64,000 nucleotides of DNA from Limnomonas spitsbergensis (GCA_037349105.1 JAYJMM010000018.1:235412-299411); one strand, 5' to 3'. Counted from the stretch's first letter, positions 43,428-54,834 are shown. Numbers and translations: made by a program. The notes: generated by a model from the sequence alone, not told the origin.

Positions 43428-45096
43428 CTATCTGTCTCGGGGCCTCCCTTGGCGGGCCGCGATGCCTTGGTCCAGCATCCTGGTCAGCTCCCTCTGGTAG
43501 TCCTCCATGTCGGCCCCGTGGAACCAGGGGTGAAGTGTGCGTGCTCCCAAAGGGTGGCGCTGACACCACAGGTCGACCGTGGCCAACGGGGCGGACCAGT
43601 GGGGGGTCAGATCCGACAACCTCCCGTCGTAGTAGACAGCCCTTTCCGCCTGCACCCACTGGCTCACGAAGGCCTCGAGCCTGTTCACTGCGAAGGCCGA
43701 GCTGGCTAGCTCCGTCTCTCCCTGCCACATAGGAGCCCCTGGCTCTGGTGGGCAGGGCCCGTAAGGCTGTGTGGGGCATTCAGCTCGCTCCAGGGGTGCC
43801 CAAAGCTCGTCCACGATCCACACGTCCCTCAGGGCCGCGGACAGCTGTTCAGGCGTCAGGGTCATGTTCAAGACCATCATCATGATGGCCCACACGGCGG
43901 GGTCGTCCGCCCCCCTGACCAAGCTCAGGGCGTGTCCCTCGGCCTCCTCCACACTAGAGCACCGGGCGCTCCTTGTCTCGCTGGGGGTCCTGAAGAAAAA
44001 ATAGACCGGCTGGTCGTCCCTGAGCGCGTGCATGTGGATCCACGCCCTAGGCTCCGGAGCCGGCAGGTCTCCACCTTCCGCTACGTCCTCGCGGTAGTAT
44101 GCCACCACCTGCCTCACCGGGATAGCCACCCTGGCCTCTCCTGGCGCGAATCCCCATGGTACTGCCTGGCCCAGCACGACCCTGGGGATGGTCCGCCCCC
44201 TGGCGACGATGCTCTCGCACTGGCGGGGCGCGGTGGGGTGGAGCAGCCCTGCCCCGTCGTAGCCGTCCCCGTCTCGCCTTGCCGCAAGGCCAGCCGCAAT
44301 CCTCGCGGTAGCCTGCGTGGGGACGTAGAAAGCCTGGTTGGCCAGGTACGGGTGGTCTGCCAGGCTCAGGACGCAGCATTCCGCCCATGGTGTCTGTACG
44401 AACCCCTCCTGGGCCTGCTTCCACATCTCATTGGTGCGGGCGATCTCTGGGACGTCCTGGGCGGCCCGGGCCTGCTCCTCCACGGCTGTGACCCCCTACT
44501 TGGCCACGGATCCCAGGAGCTCGCTGGTGCAGTATGCGTAGATGCGGTGCCTCCAGTTGGTTCGCATAAACTCCTCAATGGATGTGCTGGGCTTGATGTA
44601 CCCTTTAAGAGCTGCAAATCAACAGAACCGCTGTCACAGCGTCCCATGGGAACACCAGCCGCGCCACCGCCTGCGAAGCCGCCCTCTTGTTGACGCAGAT
44701 CACCTCCCCCTCGGACATGCACCTTTGGTTCTGCAGCCTGCATAGTCCGTCGGCGCTCTGAGCCAGGAGATTGATCATGGCTGCGGTTGAGGCGGCGTCT
44801 GGCATGTCTGTACCCATCCAGTACCACTGCACGAAGCCCCAACGCGGCCAGAGGTCTGGCGGGTCCGGCCTAGGGGCACCGCTCTCCTCTTGCTTGTATT
44901 CGTTATACTCGCTATTCACTGGGCTGCCCCTGTCCAGCGGTCCTGTCGGCTGCTCCTCCCCGCCGCCGTTAGGGGCCTGATAGATGTCCACCTTCATGGG
45001 CTCATCCTTGCCCCACTCCCATATGTGGCTACGACGGCCTCCGGCGGTGACAGGGCAGCTGCTGGCTGTGCCCTCCCTCGCCTCCTGGGCCTCCAT
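43428..45096 (-). pseudogene. Element B: large conserved Gag-like domain
   Basis: Frames 44605-45096 and 43428-44483 together form the counterpart of element A's 461-codon region. Shared blocks: WGFVQWYWMGTDMPDAASTA, LCRLQNQRC, ASQAVARLVFPWDAVTAVLL, FVQTPWAECCVLSLADHPYL, FYVPTQA, YDGAGLLHPTAPRQCE, TIPRVVLGQAVPWGFAPGEA and WIHMHALRDDQPVYFFF. The downstream part is intact here (DDPAVWAIMMMVLNMTLTPE, VNRLEAFVSQWVQAERAVYY, WFHGADMEDYQRELT), which shows what is frameshifted in A. One frameshift near 44500-44610. No known domain is recognised. The high Trp/Tyr content and repeated PRQCE and PWG motifs are distinctive. Confidence 0.65.
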
Positions 45097-46114
45097 CTTC
45101 TGACTTGTCTCGCTGCTTCCTGAGCCCTTGGGCCGGCGGCAGGGCCACGGGGCCTGGGTGTACCTGGGCGTGGCACGTCAGAGACTCGGTCAGGGCCTAG
45201 CGAGGGTTCATCATGCTCCCATGCGTCCTCGGGGTACACCTCTAGCTGGTCTAGGCCGCGGTTGGGGGCGCTCCCTTCAGAGCCGCCCCAGCTCTCCTCA
45301 ATGCCTTCTTCTTCTTTGGCCCACTCATCCAAGAGGAAGTCCTTCTGTAGGGAATGCCACCCTTCCTGCGGCGCCGGAGCCCCCATGCGCCTAAGGCCTT
45401 GCAAGACCCGTAGGGCGTGGGGTGTGCTCTTGGACGCTCCCATGGGCCTAGTCATGTAGTAATTGGTGGCTAGTGCGTCAACTGCCATCCTCCAGTAGTA
45501 TTTCTGCTGGGCCACCTGGCCCTCCTGCACCGCGGGGTCCATAGATGGGGGCCATTTCTCCCCCGCCCAGGTTGGTAGCGTGCCGCCATCCAAGTCGCTC
45601 CCCCTGGTATGGTCATTAGGCACCCATGGTTCCCTTTGCCTGCCCACCTTTCTCCGTCCGGCGGCCCTGGCAGCCCTGGGTGGTGCTGGTCGGCTTGCCT
45701 GACCGCCCAAACCTCGAAAGGCTCAGCCCTGGCCGCCTCGAACCTGTCGCGGAGGGTGTCGCGCTGTCTGCTGCCGCTGGCTGGCTCCTCCTGCCTGGTA
45801 TGGCTCGGCCTGGCCGCCTCCCAGGCCTGCTGCCGGTCACCTCCTCTGCCGACGTGCTGCCAGGCCCGCCCCTGGTTGCGGCTGCACTCGTGGGCGTAAT
45901 ACCCTAGTTCTCCGCAGGTGAAGCTCGAGCCCTTCTGGTGGGCTGCAGCCTTTTCACCCCTGCCCTGGGTGTGCCCTTCCTGTGGCGTCCACGTGATCCT
46001 TCTGCTGGGGCTTAGGGTCCCGCCCGGTGCCCTGCGCTCCCTGCTTGGGCTCTGGGCTTTGCCCCCACGTCCTGCGCTCTCAGCTCGGGCTGTGGGCCGA
46101 GCCCCTCGGCCCAT
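44994..46114 (-). pseudogene. Element B: Gag segment with degenerate zinc knuckle
   Basis: The frame 45470-46114 contains SFTCGELGYYAHEC, a knuckle in which the first Cys is Ser and the His is Tyr, preceded by a basic Arg/Gly tract. The frame 44994-45710 follows with EGQVAQQKYYWRMAVDALAT and LRRMGAPAPQEGW, the counterpart of element A's 8645-9235 region. The loss of two zinc ligands fits decay, because A and C keep all four. Confidence 0.55.
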
Positions 46115-46435
46115 GCTCCATGCCTGGGCTCTGGGCCCTGCTCCACTGCTTGCGCTCCCTGATTGGGCTCATGGCCCTGCTGTGCGGTTTCCGCTCCCTG
46201 CTTCTGTCCTCACGCCTGGGCTCCTCCCTTACAACGACAGGGCTGCGACTCCTAGCTCGGCGCTACCGGTCTCTGGCCTCTGGGCTGTTGTGTGCCCTGC
46301 CGCTGGGGCGCGGCCCTTTGCTGCTGCTGACGGCACTGGGCTCGGGGGACCGCCCCATGCTCGAGGGCCCTTCGCCTGTGGAGTGCTGTGCTGTATCGCC
46401 CTTTCTGCCCGCAAGCGCCTCCCGCGGTGTTGCAC

Positions 46436-46990
46436 CTAGGCGCTAGCAGCCCTTCTGCCCCTCCAGCCGCTGCGGCGCTCAGGGCTCCCTTTCCTGGGAC
46501 AGCGTCCCCCCTCGGCGCTGGCGGGTCTGCTCCTATCCTTTCCGCTGGAGCTGCGGTCCGGACTGCGGCCAGGCCTCCTTGCTGCTGGACTTGGGCTGCA
46601 GCTGGCGTCCACCCTGGGCTGTTCGGCCACCTCCTGCTTCACTCTGCCGCCGCTGCCTTTCTGGACGGGCCCGTGCTCCTCCAGGGCCTTCCACAGGTCG
46701 GGGTCGCCGAGTGTGTCCAGGAGCTTTTGCACCGCGTCGTCCTTTGACCTTGTGCTGAGTGTTCCGTCGCCGCTGTCTTGCGCGGCTTCTTTTGCCTCGT
46801 CCTCTTGACCCTCGTCCTGCTGCGGCTGTGCAGTCTCTCTGGCCCGGCTGATGACCTTGCTCCAGGTTGGCCCGTGGCTGCCGCTAGGGCCCGCCGGTGC
46901 TGCCCCAGGCCTCGACCCCCCAGAGTACAGAGGGACAGGCTTCCCGAGCAGCAGCGCAGGATGGGAGGGGCGCATACCCTCCAATACCAT
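46436..46990 (-). pseudogene. Element B: N-terminal Gag fragment
   Basis: A 184-codon frame from the Met at 46990. It has charged helical sequence (DDAVQKLLDTLGDPDLWKAL, EEHGPVQKGSGG) followed by a Ser/Arg/Lys-rich basic tail (GRSPDRSSSGKDRSRPA). It lacks the long coiled coil seen in A, so it is truncated or divergent. The head-to-head border with element C lies just upstream. Confidence 0.45.
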
Positions 46991-47049
46991 GGAGTGGGGC
47001 AGCCTGTCATCCCAGCAAGGGACAGCTTATAGGGCAAAGGCAAGACCGG

Positions 47050-47091
47050 TGCTTCGGGTGCGGGAGCGACGCCCATAAGCTCAAGGCCTGC
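47050..47091 (+). other. Element C: CCHC zinc knuckle
   Basis: CFGCGSDAHKLKAC on the plus strand is a full C-x2-C-x4-H-x4-C knuckle after QRQDR and before PHRTQQDR. It marks the 5' Gag remnant of element C and shows that the strand of the element switches between 46990 and 47050. Confidence 0.8.
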
Positions 47092-48190
47092 CCGCACAGG
47101 ACCCAACAGGATAGGACAGAGCGCCCGTTGGGCTGTCAAATCCGGAGGGGGTAGACCACCTACAGCAGCCAGACGACTTGCCCGCTGACTATTTTGCCAG
47201 GCTCATGCGATGGCCACGGCCCAGTGCAGTACCATCAAGGTGCGGCAGAGCGCCCAGCAGCCTCAGCTCATCATGTGGGACGCGGGAAAAAGGGCGGACC
47301 AGGGGGGCGAGGCCTCAGGGTCACAATACAGGCAACACGCCAGGGGCGGGTAGAGCACGCAGGGTCCCAGGCCGGCCCATGGGGCTTTGAACGGAATGAG
47401 CAAGCCAATGGGGTTGTACCACATGGCGTGCCTGGGCCTTGCGCCAAATTCTGTTCGGAACACGCCCTATGGGAATGGAGTTCTCGGCAATCCGCCACCG
47501 AGGTTATGCGTGGGCTCCAGCTTCATGGAGCCCAGCGCCGTGCCGCGCAAGGATGGGGCATAAAACTGCTAGAATGGCGAGAGGCTGCCATGGCTAGGCA
47601 GGAAAACAGAAGTGCAGTGGCCTGGGAGAGGGGCAGAGCAGAGGATATATAGCGAAGGGGCGGAACCCTATGATGAGGGCATGAGGGAATTCAGAGCAGG
47701 GCGACATGACCGAGGAGGAGTATTCTGACATGGCAGCTGCCCTCCCCGTGTCCTGCCCAGGGACACCAACTAAGAGTCCGTGGACATTACGCCGGGGCGA
47801 GAGCCCAAGAGCGAGGCAGGGGGCGCAAGTAGTTGGCTCAACGGCAACAGCCGCGCTGGGACTGAGCCCGGGCAAGAAGGAGCAGAGCGGAAGAACCGAC
47901 ATACGGCAGTGCAAGCCATTGGATAATGGCCGGTGGCACAGGCAGGGTAGCCAAGCGGTGGAGAGGTCAGGCTCTAGGCAGGGCGGCCAAAGCAGCTGGG
48001 GACCCAGAAGAGGGGGCAGAGGGACCCAGGCACCAGGCAGTGGGCAGGCACAGGGGGGTCAGTGGAACCGAGCCCATAGCCGCGAATGAAAGGGAACATG
48101 TGGCCTTTGTGGCAGTGGTGCGTACAAGGGGAGATGCCCGCGATGCGGCAGCCACAACCGCAGCCCTGACAGTGATCCCTGGTATTGCCG
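47092..48190 (+). pseudogene. Element C: degraded Gag region
   Basis: Frames at 47194-47652 and 47706-48089 are Gly/Arg/Gln-rich without recognisable blocks. Position predicts the segment between knuckle and large domain, but the VAQQK block of A and B is not found. Treat it as strongly decayed. Confidence 0.3.
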
Positions 48191-48194
48191 GAGT

Positions 48195-49240
48195 GTGCAG
48201 GATGCAGAACTTGGCGTGTTTGCCTTCTTAGTATGTGGAATGTGTGAACAGGCTTGCGGCCAGGCAGTGGGTGGGCTAGGGTCGTGTTTCCCCACAGACG
48301 TTGTAACGGCCATGTTGCTTATAGTAGCCCTGAGCGAGTGCATCACACCCAACACCAACATGAGGAACTTTGTGGGGGGAGCGTGGCAGGATGCACTGCC
48401 TGCGCATTGCTTGACCAGTTGTTGGGCTTTGTAAGCCAGGAAGGGGTCACTGCCACACGCGTCAGCAGCAGGCATGCGCTGGAAATGGGCGTCATAATTG
48501 AGCAGTGATGGGGTCTGGAAGCACGCAGAGAGCTCATGAGGGGCTTATGGGCGGTAAGCAGTGTCCAGGGCATTGAAACGTGCGCCTATATGGCACATAG
48601 GTCATTTTTTGCGCCCACCAACACTGCCGAGGCCATGACCTTTGACCTCGAGGAGGCGGTGGAGGGATGGGTTTCTACAATGGCATAGGTATGCTCAGAA
48701 GCGACTGCCCAAGGGAGGACAACATTCAGAGGGCAGCATCGTCAGGAATCCGCAAGTACATAGGGGTCAGGCGGTGCGTGGTATTCCAGGAAGCAGAACA
48801 GTGGACGGCAGTGCATGTGACAACCCTAGTGTCGTACTACGTCAACGGGACCGTGGGTCATGACTGTGGCCGCGCAGGCTGGCATGGGGTACGTGCATAT
48901 GCATGCCACAGGGAGGACAATCAGTCTGGACCTTCGGCCAGGATGAGCGACCGAACAGAATCACGGGAGTACCCGTCGGTAAGCGAGGCAGTCGACGCGG
49001 TCACCAGGATGTCCAAAGGATCGGACCCAGTGGCCTGGCAGCCTCAGCGCTGGCCCTGCACAGGACACTTCTGCAGGGCAGAGGTCAGTGTCCTGGAGCA
49101 GTGTGTGGGCCGTGGCAGAAATGTGGGGGAGCGGAGAGCGCCACTTACCCGGGAGGCACCAGACTATGAGCGCGCAGAAGTCAACTGGGACCGTGACCCG
49201 CGATGTATGAGTCAGAGTTTGCCAATACAACGCTAGCAAG
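48195..49240 (+). pseudogene. Element C: large conserved Gag-like domain, decayed
   Basis: VVTAMLLIVALSECITPNTN (48195-48434 frame) corresponds to TVTAVLLSAALKGFIRPNTV in element A. LLDQLLGFVSQEGVTA continues in another frame. The 48667-49236 frame carries FYNGIGMLRSD, KYIGVRRCVVFQEAEQWTAV, HVTTLVSYYVNGTVG and HGVRAYACHREDNQSG. These match the RVV-GQAVPW, LVSYYYEEV and HMHASRDDQPV blocks with drift. Divergence from A and B is larger than in Pol, so Gag evolves faster or this copy is older. Confidence 0.5.
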
Positions 49241-49293
49241 GTGCGTCAGGCAGTGGTTGAGGTTGGAACGATAGGCACGGGAGGAGAGGCCTG

Positions 49294-51110
49294 ATGCATG
49301 AGCTGGAGCCATACTGGATGGCGCCTGGGCCTACGGGCGAGAGTGTGGAGGCACGCAACCCAAGGGGGGGTGCCATACAGTACACCCGCAGTTCAGGGGA
49401 CAGGCGTACGTCTCGCATAGACATCACCGGCTGGCAGCCGCTGAGCGAGAAGCCCGAGAGTAACCGGACGGCTCAGGGCAGATGGATGTGGGTGGCCCAG
49501 CAAACAGCGAGCAAGAAAGGGGCCCACCTGGCAGAGCTTGGGCAGCCAAGCGCAGAGCACGTGGAAGCAGCCAAGCAGGAGGAGAAGCTATGGACACAGA
49601 GGGATCCCTGGACAGGGCAAGGGCGACGCAGGAGGAGGACCTCGAGGAGGAACCAAACGGGGGCCGACAGCTGGTCCGCGATGAGGTGGCTGACATGGTC
49701 GATCAGTTGCTGGGACACAATGCTTCAGCACTGACATAGATAGGCGGTGCTCGAATGGAGATCGCCGCAGTCAGAATTCGACGAGGCAGACTCAGGGGAG
49801 GAGAGCGGACCCTCCGAGGGGGTGCCACATTTAATTGACACTCCGAGCGGGGGAAGAGACCCCCAGTGAAGACAGGCCAACTACAACGGGTCCTGGAGAG
49901 CGGCGCGACAAGTGACACCGGGACAGGCACATAGGAGGAGTCGCCGCATCAAGGGCCGGGGGGCGCCAGGGGACGGAACAGCAGACCCCCGGCGGTCCGG
50001 CGGGTAAGGGTGCCGGAGGGCACTCAGATCACCCAGTACAACGATGACAGAGTCATCATCACAGCACGGCGCACCACGGTCGTCCCAGTATATGGGCAGC
50101 AGAGCTACCCCAGGGCGACAAGGGCAGTTCCAGCGCGAGAAGGAGGTGATGCTATGGGCCATCAAGGCCGAGCTGGACACCGTCGGGCAGGCCAGGGCCC
50201 ATGTGGCGGCCTTTCTTGAGAAAGAAATGGACAAAAGGTGCGATGCAGGTCCCCAGGGGGAAACCTGGAGTTGGGCAACGCCAGCCAAAAGCCCCAGGGG
50301 TGGGCAGGTGCCGCGACATCGACGACTCGCCACCACATACTTGCACCAGGCAGCGGTGGAATCGTTCGGCACACTGCCGAGCCGCAGAGGTGAGGTACTG
50401 GAGGTGGCGAGGAGCTTGCGCCAGGGCCGCCTGTCACAGGTTGGCAGGAGAAGTGAAGTTCACCGGAGAAGGCTTCAGCTTCGAGCCAAGTCCCATGGCG
50501 GGAAATGAGCAGGTCGTCATTGAGCAACTAGGAACAATATGGAAGGTAGCGGCAGCCGCACGGCAGGACGGAGGGCTCTTCAGCGCAGCGGCGGAGACGC
50601 TCATGGTCGGGCTCCAAGCACTGCTCCAGGCCATCGGGGACAGGTACAGGAGGAGCTGAACCAGCAGAACAGCGGAGACGGAGGAGGGGGTATAGGGGAT
50701 GGTCCAGAGGAACCCGAACCCCCAAGCCCGGACCAGGATACCACCAGGGAGGATGGGCCCAGTGGACGCGAGGACCGCAGGGCAGCCACGCAGCCCAACA
50801 GCAAGGAAGGCACGGGGAGCGCTCAGCCGTTGGAGCGATGGTTCGAGGAGCGCATGACGATGAATTGCACGGCGTGCTTGATCGACGAGGCAACAGGGGA
50901 GGTCCTGCAAGTCATCAGGAAGGCGACGGCAGAAACCGATTGGAGCCCAAGCGCATTGAAGCAGACCAAGCTCCGGGAAGACCTGGAAGGGGTGCTCGCC
51001 GAGGTAAACTCCAAGCTGGGCCTTAGCCAGGATGGCGCGCAAGAGACCAGCACTCAGGACCTGGCAGCCAGGATCGAGGAGGATATGCGCCAGCGATAAG
51101 AGAAGCTGCA
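49294..51110 (+). pseudogene. Element C: charged and coiled-coil Gag linker
   Basis: Several overlapping frames: 49294-49734, 50044-50508 (LWAIKAELDTVGQARAHVAA, coiled-coil-like) and 50539-51099 (acidic, with ERWFEERMTMNCTACLIDEA and LREDLEGVLAEVNSKLGLSQ). The last is the longest open stretch (186 codons). Low similarity to A and B apart from composition and position. Confidence 0.4.
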
Positions 51111-51367
51111 CTGGCAGAAGGAGCCAGGGAAGAAGACATGGGAGCCGGGGCCCGGCACGCCAAAAAAACAGGGGTGAACCCGCCCGGGCCGACAGGGTCA
51201 CTCACGACCCAAGGGTCCCAAGGGATGAGTGCAATGGCAGCGGGGCGGGCACGGCGCCTTCCCTGGCAAGCAAACGCCGCAACGGGGGCCAGAAGAAGGC
51301 ACGAGCCGACGGCAAGAGCACCGGCAGCGCCTGACCCCCTCCGGAGGGAGGCCAGAGAGGACGAGAG

Positions 51368-51628
51368 GTGGCCGACAGAAGACAAGGAGATAGTTGGATC
51401 ACCAGTGAGGGAGCGGTATGCGCGGGATGCGACCTGGTAGTTTCCTCAGACAGATGGTGTAAAACCATCAGGTGCAGCTGGTGCAACAACCCGTGGCACA
51501 CCGACTGCTTACTCGTGCCCAAGCGCCCGCTGGGTAGGACGTGCACGTTCTGCGTCCACGGGGACGGACGGGCCCTGACACCGCAGCAGTGCTGCGTGTG
51601 TGACGAGCCAGTCGACCAAGGCAAATGA
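51368..51628 (+). pseudogene. Element C: PHD-like zinc finger of Gag
   Basis: The frame holds CAGCDLVVSSDRWCKTIRCS, then WCNNPWHTDCLLVP and RTCTFC: C-x2-C-x14-C-x2-C-x4-H-x2-C-x11-C-x2-C (51419-51553), all eight zinc ligands present. The equivalent in B lacks only the last ligand. A further CCVCDEPVDQGK follows. The spacing is that of a PHD finger. A binding partner cannot be named. Confidence 0.65.
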
Positions 51629-52608
51629 GAAGGGCGCCAGTGCTGCAGATGCCTCAGCCTGACGTGTTCCACGTGCGCAAGGCAGCCAGGGTGGACCGGG
51701 CAGCACAGAGGTATGTTTGCTTGCTACGGATGCTGCGGGACAGTGCCCCCAGCATGGGGCCACGGGCCCCTCAACAACGAGCCCTGCGACAGGTGCGGCA
51801 AGCAGGGGCACGACTACCACGCGGTCCCATTGCCCCTTGAGAGAGATCGGCGCTGCTTCATCTGTTTGACTGTTTCAAGCGAAGCCACGTGGGGCTGTGC
51901 TGCCCCGAAAGGGCCATGCCAGTTGGCATCCTCAGGAAGCAGCAGCGGCTGGACGATCAGAGGAACGGGGTCCGATGGGCCAGCATCGCCATGCACGAGC
52001 TGCCCGCCGAAAGGTACCTAGTGATGAGTCTGGCCAGAGGCGAGGGAGACATTAAAGAAATGTTCTACGCCATCCAGTCGCGCAGGGAGGAGGAGGACGC
52101 ACGGGGTGAGGAGGAGCCGCCCAGACCGCTGTCCGAATGGGTTAAAGCCTCCAAGGGGGAGCAGTTCGAGAAGGCATCCATGCACTCAGTCCAGTACACC
52201 CAGGTGCTCGCATTCGGAGGAGCCCTCGGTGCCGCGTACGACAGGGGGGTAAGGTCAGGGTACGGCAAGCCAGTCAAAGGGTGGCTGCTGGAGTGGATGG
52301 ACCCAGTGCAAGCGGCCCATGACACGCACAAGGGGATCCAAGGGTGCCTGGATCGGGCTCAGTTGGCCCAAGAAAACGAGAGGCGTGCTGAAATGCATGC
52401 TAGGGGCGCAGGCAGCCCAAGAGAGTACCTGCTCTTCGGGACAGCCATACAAGCGGCGCACGTGGCCTACGACGACGAGGTCACCGAGGCATTGTTCAGG
52501 AAAGCAATGGACATGGCCGGAGTTTCTGACGAAGAGGCCAAGGTGGCGGAGCTCAAAGAAGAGGAGACGAGGATGAAGAACAGTAGACGTAACGCCAGGA
52601 GGCGGTAG
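51625..52608 (+). pseudogene. Element C: Cys-rich and helical Gag segment
   Basis: The frame 51713-52021 gives FACYGCCGTVPPAWGHGPLN, CDRCGKQGHDYHAVPLP and RRCFIC. After a frameshift near 51870, the frame 51889-52608 reads LCCPERAMPVGILRKQQRLD, LPAERYLVMSLARGEGDIKE and a long helical part ending in NSRRNARRR. CFIC followed in the next frame by KRSHVGLCC reproduces the position of B's second CCHC knuckle, so the frameshift cuts through that knuckle. The 239-codon second frame is well preserved and may be a helical structural domain. Confidence 0.5.
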
Positions 52609-52677
52609 AAGAAAAAAGAGAAGAGAAGGGAGGGGGAGCGCAGAGACCAACATGAGCGCCCGCCGGACCTAGGAAGG

Positions 52678-53145
52678 GTGAGCACGTTCAGGCTGGAGCT
52701 TTCCTTCTCAGGAAGTCATCAATGCCCCACGGCCGAGGGCGGAGGCCCAAGTGAGGAAGGGCCGCGAACCCCCGGGCCTAGGAAAAGCAGGAAGAAGGGG
52801 GCAGCCCCACAACAGCAGCCGCCACCACCCAAGCCAGGGTGCACGGGGCTGGTAGGCAGCACCAACTTCAAAGGAGTCATCGGGATGTTGTTCCAGCTCA
52901 TCGTGGTCCTGCTGCTGGTGCCTGGGGGCGTGCAAGAGGTGCAAGCTACAAGACGGAACGTGAGGGGCAGTGGCTTCTCAGCAAGTCAAGGGGCGTTTGT
53001 CAGCAGCAGGGAGGCTGCGGCTAAACTCACAGCAGGTTGGCTGAGGCCGCCCCGGACCATACCCAGGGAGGTGCCGCACGCCATGCCAGAGGCAGCGGCT
53101 ACAGTGCAGCCATGGGAACAGGCAAATATTCTTACAGACGAGTAG
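52678..53145 (+). pseudogene. Element C: transmembrane segment before Pol
   Basis: A 155-codon frame with a basic region (PRKSRKKGAAPQQQ), then FKGVIGMLFQLIVVLLLVPG (hydrophobic, about 52870-52935), RRNVRGSGFSASQGAFVSS and REAAAKLTAGWLRPP. It ends in TAG. The hydrophobic segment and the GAFVS-REAAAKL-GWLRPP block are conserved in A, B and C although sequence around them varies, so they are functional in the family. A membrane-anchored or fusion-like Gag part is possible. This is not an identified envelope protein. Confidence 0.6.
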
Positions 53146-54834
53146 GGAGGTGCCAGCGGAGATCAAGGCCCGGACGTGGCAGGCCCGCATGCAGCTGTGG
53201 TCATCGACATGTTCCAGCCTGGGGGGGTAGTCGCCCCACCCACAGAGTAAATCAAGGCGCCTGACGGGTGGCTGCTGGGACATCACCCAAACTTCTCGCC
53301 AGAACAGCAAGAGGAGCTGGAGCAGATGCTGCGCGACCACAATGGGGCGTTTGCCTACTCCATGGGGCACATGCCAGGCTAGAAGGAAGCGATGGGTGAG
53401 TTCACTCTAGCACTCGAGGATGAGAAGCCAGCATGTTTCCAGAAGCACAGGGAGATGATGCCCCCAAAGGCAGCAATTTTCAAGGATAAATGTCAGCCCA
53501 TGATTGACGCAGGGATCATTGTTCGAGTACCCCAGGGTGGTGTGATCAAGTTCGCAGCCAATTTAACAGTGGTTGCGGCCAAGAAGGATGCAGCAACGGG
53601 GGCGTGGTCGGACCATAGGATCGCGCATGACATGCGTAGGTTGAACTTGCGCACGGCTAAGCAGGAATTTGCCATTCCAATGATGGAGTCCATCTTCCAG
53701 AATCTGGGCAAGGCCGGGGTGTTCAGTAAAGTGGATCTCAGGTCAGGGTTTATGCAAATCCCGATCAAGAAGAGTGACCAGCCAAAGATAGCGTTCTGCA
53801 TGGGCCCAGAGTTATGGATGTACACTAAGCTGAACTTTGGTTTGCGCAATGGCCCCCTCTTTTTCCAGCGCACGATGGAAGAGGAAATCCAGAGAGCGGG
53901 GCTGGTGGGGTTCTGCGCTGCCTTCATCGACGACCTCCTGGTGTACAGCGACACTCCAGAGGAGCACATCGTGCATGTGGAGCGCATGTTGGACATGCTG
54001 ACCAAGGTGGGGCTGAGGGCACACCCAGATAAGTCTTTGTTCGGGTGCGCCACAGTTGAGTACTTGGGTCACAATGTGTCGGCAGAAGGGCTCACGCCGC
54101 ATGCAGCAAAAACAGCCGCCATCACGGCGCTGCCAGAACCTGCATCGGTTAAGAATATCCAGGAGGTCATGGGGCTGTTAAACTTTTCTCGGTGCTACAT
54201 CCCGCATTTCTCCAAGAAGGCAGCGTGCATCAACGCACTGCTAGTCAAGGGGGTGAAGTTTGAGTGGGGACCGGAGCAGTCCAAGGCGTCCCAGCTGCTC
54301 AAAACCGAAATGTGTGAAGGTGGTCAGGTATTGAGGCGACCTGATTACAGTGGTACAGGGCCGGACGGCAAGGGGCCACCACGCCCGTTCCTGCTGTACA
54401 CTGACTTCTCAAAGCAAGGGATCGGTGCAGTGCTAGGACAGTGTGACGATAGCGGCAGGGCGGAGTACATGGTAGCATGCACCTCACGGTCGTTGAACAG
54501 GAGCGAGATGAACTATTCTTCCTACCAGGGGGAGATGTTGGCAGCAGTATACGCAACACGCACGTATAGGCACATGCTGCTTGGGTGCAAAGTGCACCTC
54601 ATCACCGACCATGAGCCGCTTACATACCTCATGGACAACGAAACGCTGGTAGGACAGCATGCCAGATGGGCATTGATGCTGCAGGAGCTCGACATCACCA
54701 TAGTGCACAGGTCAGGGGCATGCCACCAGAATGCAGATGTGCCCTACAGGGCGCCTAGGGCGACCACAGAAGACCGCACAGGGGCGCGTATGGATCGGGT
54801 GGAGACGGACAGGGGCAGGGAAGAGTCGGTGTAG
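53146..54834 (+). pseudogene. Element C: reverse transcriptase-RNase H
   Basis: The main frame (53392-54834, 480 codons) is nearly intact. Upstream, VIDMFQPGG, HHPNFSPEQQEELEQMLRD and AYSMGHMPG are interrupted by TAA and TAG stops, so the true N-terminus lies before 53392. RT: FSKVDLRSGFMQIP with catalytic D115, FFQRTMEEEI, FIDDLLVYSD with D180/D181, VGLRAHPDKSLFGC, and NFSRCYIPHFSKKA (thumb/connection). RNase H: LLYTDFSKQGIGAVLG with D338, SSYQGEMLAAVYATRTYRHM with Glu, LITDHEPLTY with Asp, and VHRSGACHQNADVPYR. All catalytic acids are present. By its motifs it is a Ty3/gypsy-type RT. Confidence 0.9.

Larger units (their letters stand above)
34702..46990 (-). mobile_element. Element B: near full-length DNMT- and PHD-bearing gypsy-like retrotransposon
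   Basis: The most complete copy (about 12.3 kb). In minus-strand order it has Gag N-terminus, degenerate knuckle, large Gag domain, PHD-like finger, CCHC, transmembrane segment, RT, RNase H, DNMT, linker, integrase HHCC and core, GPY/F-like module, PHD finger, conserved tail, 3' untranslated region and 3' LTR. No 5' LTR is seen: at about 47.0 kb it meets element C head to head. RNase H before DNMT before integrase places the methyltransferase inside Pol. Frameshifts in nearly every module mean it is inactive. Confidence 0.85.

Noticed and set aside
52678..53145. Envelope glycoprotein of an errantivirus-like element
   Set aside because: A single hydrophobic segment before Pol is not the position or architecture of Env (after Pol, signal peptide, fusion peptide, C-terminal anchor).
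53392..54834. Intact functional RT-RNase H gene
   Set aside because: The frame is open, but stops just upstream (53143, 53250 and 53382) and the decay of all flanking modules show that it is part of a dead Pol.
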